Source of the DNA: Caldilineaceae bacterium
GTDB lineage: Bacteria > Chloroflexota > Anaerolineae > Caldilineales > Caldilineaceae
DNA length: 64,000 nucleotides
Direction of reading: 5' to 3'
NCBI GenBank assembly: GCA_022823185.1
Contig: JAJDXQ010000043.1
Coordinates: 124,001 to 188,000 of the forward strand
In this document: positions 59,328-64,000 of the stretch, in pieces
Layout of the letters: each line of letters opens with the position of its first letter
How positions within the stretch are numbered: the stretch's first letter is position 1
The notes under the pieces: model-generated
The model's input: the letters and a program-made list of their open reading frames with translations, nothing else
Database searches by the model: none
Told to the model about the DNA's origin: nothing
Translations under genes and position numbers: made by a program

Positions 59328-60392
59328 TCAGCGAATTCCCAGCTGGCGTTTGACGGCTGCAATCACCTTGTCGGCGGCATCAGGGCGTCCTTCGACGGCG
59401 CCGAAGGGATCGCTGACGGGAGCACGGCTGTGACTGAGCACGCGCAGGGTAGACAGGATGCAGTGCGGCATAGCGTTCAGGTCGTAGCCCCCCTCGAGCG
59501 CGCAGATCAGGCGTCCACCGCAGAGCGACTCGGCCAGGGCAAGGAGTTCCTGCGCCAATGCGGCGTAGCCGCTTACACTCAGCCGGTGTCCGCTGAGGGG
59601 ATCCATCCAGTGGCCGTCGTAGCCTGCGGACAGGAAGATCACGTCCGGAGCGAACTCCTGGGCGAGCGGGGTTACGAGTTGCCGCACTGCCGCCAGGTAG
59701 CCGGCATCGCCTACGCCGTCAGGAAAGGGGATGTTCACGTTGAAGCCTTCGCCGGCGGCGCTGCCGCAGTCGTACATGCCGCCGCTGAAGGGATAGTGCG
59801 GATATTGGTGGATGCTGATGAAGAGCACGGTTGGATCATCGTAGAACATCTCCTCCGTGCCGTTTCCATGATGAACATCGAAGTCGACAATGAGGATGCG
59901 CTGGGCTCCGTGCCGCTCCTGCGCGTGCCGGGCAGCGACCGCCGCGTTGCCAAAGAGACAGAATCCTTTTGCGCTGTGGGGGCGGGCATGATGGCCGGGG
60001 GGACGGTTCATGGAGAAGCCGTTCGCGGCCTGACCGGTCATCACCGCGTCGGTCAGTTGGAGTAGACCGCCGGCGGCCCGCAGGGCGGCTTCGTAGCTGG
60101 CGCCGAAGAGATAGGTGTCCGGGTCGAGCCACATTGCCGCGACATCCTGGGCAGTGGCGGCAGATGCGTCGACGGGTTGGCTGAGGGCCTGCAGCTGCTC
60201 GACATAGGAGGCGCTGTGAACGGCGCGGATTGCGTCGATAGAGGCGGGGGCGTTGGGCAGGCGGGCGAGCGTATCGAGAATGCCGTCGGATTCCAGCAGG
60301 GCCAGGGCGCTCTCCATGCGTTGATGGCATTCCGGATGGCCGAGGAAGGTATGAAATCGCTCAAAGGGATCGTAAACGAAGGCTGTGGTCAT
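59328..60392 (-). CDS. Histone deacetylase family (acetoin/APAH-like) metalloenzyme
   Basis: A 354-residue zinc amidohydrolase-like protein of the arginase/deacetylase fold. GHPECHQRMESALALLESDG starts the family pattern. NRPPGHHARPHSAKGFCLFG has the catalytic His pair, ILIVDFDVHHGNGTEEMFYD the zinc Asp and His, then FISIHQYPHYPFSG, LSAGYDGHWMDPLSG (third zinc Asp) and CALEGGYD. Bacterial members remove acetyl groups from polyamines, acetoin-linked or other small molecules; the substrate is unknown. ATG 60392 is chosen because the family begins there; the ORF to 60545 adds 51 Arg/Ser-rich residues with no match. Confidence 0.93.
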   Translation of the reverse strand: MTTAFVYDPFERFHTFLGHPECHQRMESALALLESDGILDTLARLPNAPASIDAIRAVHSASYVEQLQALSQPVDASAATAQDVAAMWLDPDTYLFGASYEAALRAAGGLLQLTDAVMTGQAANGFSMNRPPGHHARPHSAKGFCLFGNAAVAARHAQERHGAQRILIVDFDVHHGNGTEEMFYDDPTVLFISIHQYPHYPFSGGMYDCGSAAGEGFNVNIPFPDGVGDAGYLAAVRQLVTPLAQEFAPDVIFLSAGYDGHWMDPLSGHRLSVSGYAALAQELLALAESLCGGRLICALEGGYDLNAMPHCILSTLRVLSHSRAPVSDPFGAVEGRPDAADKVIAAVKRQLGIR

Positions 60393-60468
60393 GATGCGTA
60401 TTGGTCGCGCAGTGGATTGGCGTTTCCCTCGGAGGGATGCCTGCTCGGCGGAGTCAGGCTCTCCCGTC

Positions 60469-62142
60469 TTAACTTTTCCGGGTATTGAAAGTCGGGATGA
60501 ACAGGTCGGTACCGAGACGGAAGCGCAGGTTGAAGCTGTGTTCATCGGAGCCGAAGGGCTGGACCTGGCTCTGCACTGCGACAGGGCCGTCGAAGATCAC
60601 CGGTTGGGTCGTGTGCAGCGTTTCTCCGTCCCAGAGCATGCTGACTATGGCGTCGTTCTCGCCGAACGGGTAGGGGAGTTGGATCAGCGCCCACCAGTCC
60701 CAATCTGAGGGCCATCTTCGATGCAGTGAGAGAGCGCCTTCGCCCGTGCGAATTCCCAGGATTTGCCAGATGGACGCTTCTGAAGGAGGAGGTTTGCCGG
60801 TTGGCGACAGGCCGCCGATGCCGCCGATTCGAGCGGCTGCGTCTTTCCACCGTGCGGCATCCTCGTTCTGGCTCAATTTGCGCGCCAGGCTTGACGCCGC
60901 TGCCAGGCCTCTGCGGAGGGCCTTTTGGGACTGGGCAACAGGGCCATCGGGCGGGCCGACGGGCGTCGCGCCAGCGGTGATCTCCTGGGAACGCGCGGTG
61001 ATTTCGTTGGCGACTGATGTAACCGTCTGTTGGTGCGTAGCCAGCCATTCGGGGTCGGGAAGGCGCTGGGCGTGCGAATTCAGGGTTTCCAGGTAGGTTG
61101 CCGCGGCGAAGGGGATGTCGTCCTGGGGCACTTCAACAGGACCGCGCGGGAGGACAGGCAGAAGGCGGGGCAGGGCGCCATCGGTTCGTTCGGCGACTCG
61201 CCGCAGCGTATCCAGCAAGGCGCGGCTCTGTTGCGGCCAGAAAGTGTCGAACTGTTCGACCAGAGCGGGGACGGAACTGATGGAGCGGTCGGCGGGAGCA
61301 TAGCCGGAGCGAAAGCGGGCCAGCTTTTGCACTGCGCCGATTTTGGCCTGCTGGACGGCATGGTTTGCCTGGGGATCGGGAGACCAGAGGCGTCCCTTAT
61401 GGGTTATGTCGCCCCAGCTGTTGCGGCTGCGCTTGAAGGCACGCGAGATGTCCCGCTGGACGAGGAAGCCGTTCCACGCCACCTGCTCGCCCACGTCGCT
61501 GAGGGCGAGGATGAGCGGCAGGTCGACCTGCCCCGCGACGAGGACATGGTAGACCAATTGCGCCTGGGAGTCGGTGGGGAAGGAGACGAGGTCGGGCCGG
61601 CCCTCGGCGGCGCCGAAGACGCGCGTGCTTTCGGCATTGCGCTGGGCGTGTGCGCCGCTGGCTTCGCCTGGGTCTTTCTGGGCGACCAAGAGTCCGTCGA
61701 CCATTCTCTGATCAAGCGGTTCGCCCCAGTCGATTTCGACCCTAATCTGGATCAGGCGGTCGCCTTCGGCCTGGGCCTCCATCATCCATAGAAGCGAGCG
61801 ATCGTAGTAGCTGTCCAGGGGCGCAAAGATGCGCTTGCTGACGATCACGCCTTCCACGCCGTAGATTGTCTCCTGGTAGCCGGGATAGAGCTGGACGGCC
61901 AGGGGGAGGACGTCGTCCAGTTGTTCGCTGCTGATGCCGCTGCTGGTATACATTGGCGCGTCAAAGCGGATGCGGATGGATCGCGCGTAGGCGCGTCTGT
62001 GCCAGTGCCAGCCCAAATTGAAGAGATCGCTGTCCCTGTCAGCGACAAAGTGGAGTTCGCCGTTCGTGTGGGGGAATCGAGCCTCGTCGGGGATTTCGTC
62101 GTACTCTTCGAGCTGGGGTTGGTCGAGGGCGGGATCTATCAT
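60469..62142 (-). CDS. Conserved hypothetical protein, possibly glycosidase-like
   Basis: A 557-residue soluble protein. The N-terminal half is beta-rich with aromatic residues (LFNLGWHWHRRAYARSIRIR, then LDDVLPLAVQLYPGYQETIY and LPLILALSDVGEQVAWNGFL). The middle (280-430) is mostly helical (SSVPALVEQFDTFWPQQSRA and AAASSLARKLSQNEDAARWK). A final beta part has WALIQLPYPFGENDAIVSML. This order of a beta-sandwich followed by helices resembles some glycoside hydrolases, but I find no catalytic acid motif I trust. No signal peptide. It lies 76 bases upstream of the deacetylase-like gene. Confidence 0.55.
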   Translation of the reverse strand: MIDPALDQPQLEEYDEIPDEARFPHTNGELHFVADRDSDLFNLGWHWHRRAYARSIRIRFDAPMYTSSGISSEQLDDVLPLAVQLYPGYQETIYGVEGVIVSKRIFAPLDSYYDRSLLWMMEAQAEGDRLIQIRVEIDWGEPLDQRMVDGLLVAQKDPGEASGAHAQRNAESTRVFGAAEGRPDLVSFPTDSQAQLVYHVLVAGQVDLPLILALSDVGEQVAWNGFLVQRDISRAFKRSRNSWGDITHKGRLWSPDPQANHAVQQAKIGAVQKLARFRSGYAPADRSISSVPALVEQFDTFWPQQSRALLDTLRRVAERTDGALPRLLPVLPRGPVEVPQDDIPFAAATYLETLNSHAQRLPDPEWLATHQQTVTSVANEITARSQEITAGATPVGPPDGPVAQSQKALRRGLAAASSLARKLSQNEDAARWKDAAARIGGIGGLSPTGKPPPSEASIWQILGIRTGEGALSLHRRWPSDWDWWALIQLPYPFGENDAIVSMLWDGETLHTTQPVIFDGPVAVQSQVQPFGSDEHSFNLRFRLGTDLFIPTFNTRKS

Positions 62143-62196
62143 CTCATCCTTCGTTTCGTTCGATAAAACTGCTTCCGATCAGGTTGCTTGCCCTGG

Positions 62197-63767
<1,571 letters not shown>

Positions 63768-63771
<4 letters not shown>

Positions 63772-64000
63772 TGGCTGCCCTCCGTTTCGTAGACTTTGCC
63801 CTCGGCGGCAGGCGGCCGCACCCGACCGACGAGGCCGGAAACGGCGATGATGGTTACGACGTAGGGCAGCATTGAAATGAACTGGCGGGGGACGCGGGTG
63901 ACACCGGCAAGCAGCAGCTCGTTCTGCAGGGCCTGGGTATAGCCGAAAAGGGTTGCCGCGCCGAGAGCGCCAAATGGGTTCCAGTTTCCGAAGATCATGG
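63768..64000 (-). CDS. ABC transporter permease, C-terminal part, cut by window end
   Basis: The reverse strand stays open to the last base. The visible 76 or so residues (IFGNWNPFGALGAATLFGYT, FISMLPYVVTIIAVSGLVGR) are the C-terminal end of a BMP-type (NupQ/YufQ-like) permease, including the conserved FGxWxPxGAxxAxLLFG block. Its stop overlaps the GTG of the ATP-binding gene. The second permease and the BMP binding protein would be outside the window. Confidence 0.85.

Overview
This GC-rich 64 kb window is bacterial chromosome. It carries 47 intact or window-truncated protein genes, one decayed gene and one tRNA. I see no prophage, insertion sequence, CRISPR array or rRNA. The gene mix points to a Chloroflexota bacterium, most likely in or near the Anaerolineae/Caldilineales. 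That mix includes a bacterial mevalonate kinase, a DHH-CBS-CBS tRNA nucleotidyltransferase fusion, a two-PspC-domain membrane protein, a very large alpha-2-macroglobulin-like lipoprotein, an O-antigen ligase/TPR fusion and an 8-oxoguanine deaminase. The taxonomic placement is inference from gene content, not from a marker-gene tree.

Layout. 1-3.4 kb: the 5' end of an AlbA_2 (Schlafen-like) gene, an FmdE-like zinc-finger protein, a frameshifted small Cys/His gene, then about 1.1 kb of gene-free DNA with a 10-bp-period tandem array. 3.4-7.4 kb (+): mnmA, two small membrane proteins and two GNAT acetyltransferases. 7.5-10.5 kb (-): a family 2 glycosyltransferase, an RmlD-like reductase and a YheT-like hydrolase. 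10.8-21.1 kb (+): alpha-oxoamine synthase, quinate-dehydrogenase-like protein, 8-oxoguanine deaminase, the tRNA nucleotidyltransferase fusion, an acid-sugar dehydratase, coaBC and a nucleotidyltransferase. 21.1-37.7 kb (-): a cell-envelope block with the macroglobulin-like lipoprotein, a VTT membrane protein, a cyclophilin lipoprotein, a WecA/TagO-type phosphoglycosyltransferase and an O-antigen ligase/TPR protein, followed by a UvrD-type helicase. 38-42 kb: a ThDP enzyme and a Gfo/Idh/MocA oxidoreductase diverging from a repeat-rich gap. 42-46.1 kb: a PspC protein, mutM, an anti-sigma-like protein, an ECF sigma factor and tRNA-Leu(CAA). 46.6-51.3 kb: a four-cNBD membrane protein, a D-threonine-aldolase-like enzyme and a CDP-alcohol phosphatidyltransferase. 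51.6-56.9 kb (+): glycogen-type glycosyltransferase, glgB and nagA. 56.9-64 kb (-): mevalonate kinase, a glycerophosphodiesterase, a histone-deacetylase-like enzyme, an unrecognised 557-residue protein and part of a nucleoside/sugar ABC importer.

Functional themes. Surface glycan synthesis and envelope upkeep: WecA-like, Wzy/WaaL-like, RmlD-like, GT2, VTT and macroglobulin. Storage polysaccharide: glycosyltransferase plus GlgB. Lipid and isoprenoid supply: mevalonate kinase, CDP-alcohol transferase and GDPD. Handling of oxidised guanine: MutM plus 8-oxoguanine deaminase. Sugar-acid and nucleoside salvage: enolase-superfamily dehydratase and NupO/P-like transporter.

The few large intergenic gaps share dispersed repeat families: a palindromic GC-rich element, a short CAGTGGTCAGT motif, and a CCCCATCCCCC/AAATCCCC motif. 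The most unusual items are the 10-bp tandem array, the dispersed element family, a macroglobulin with Ser in place of the thioester Cys, and a four-domain cNBD protein lacking the phosphate-binding Arg in every domain. I found no clear, complete, previously undescribed multi-gene system.
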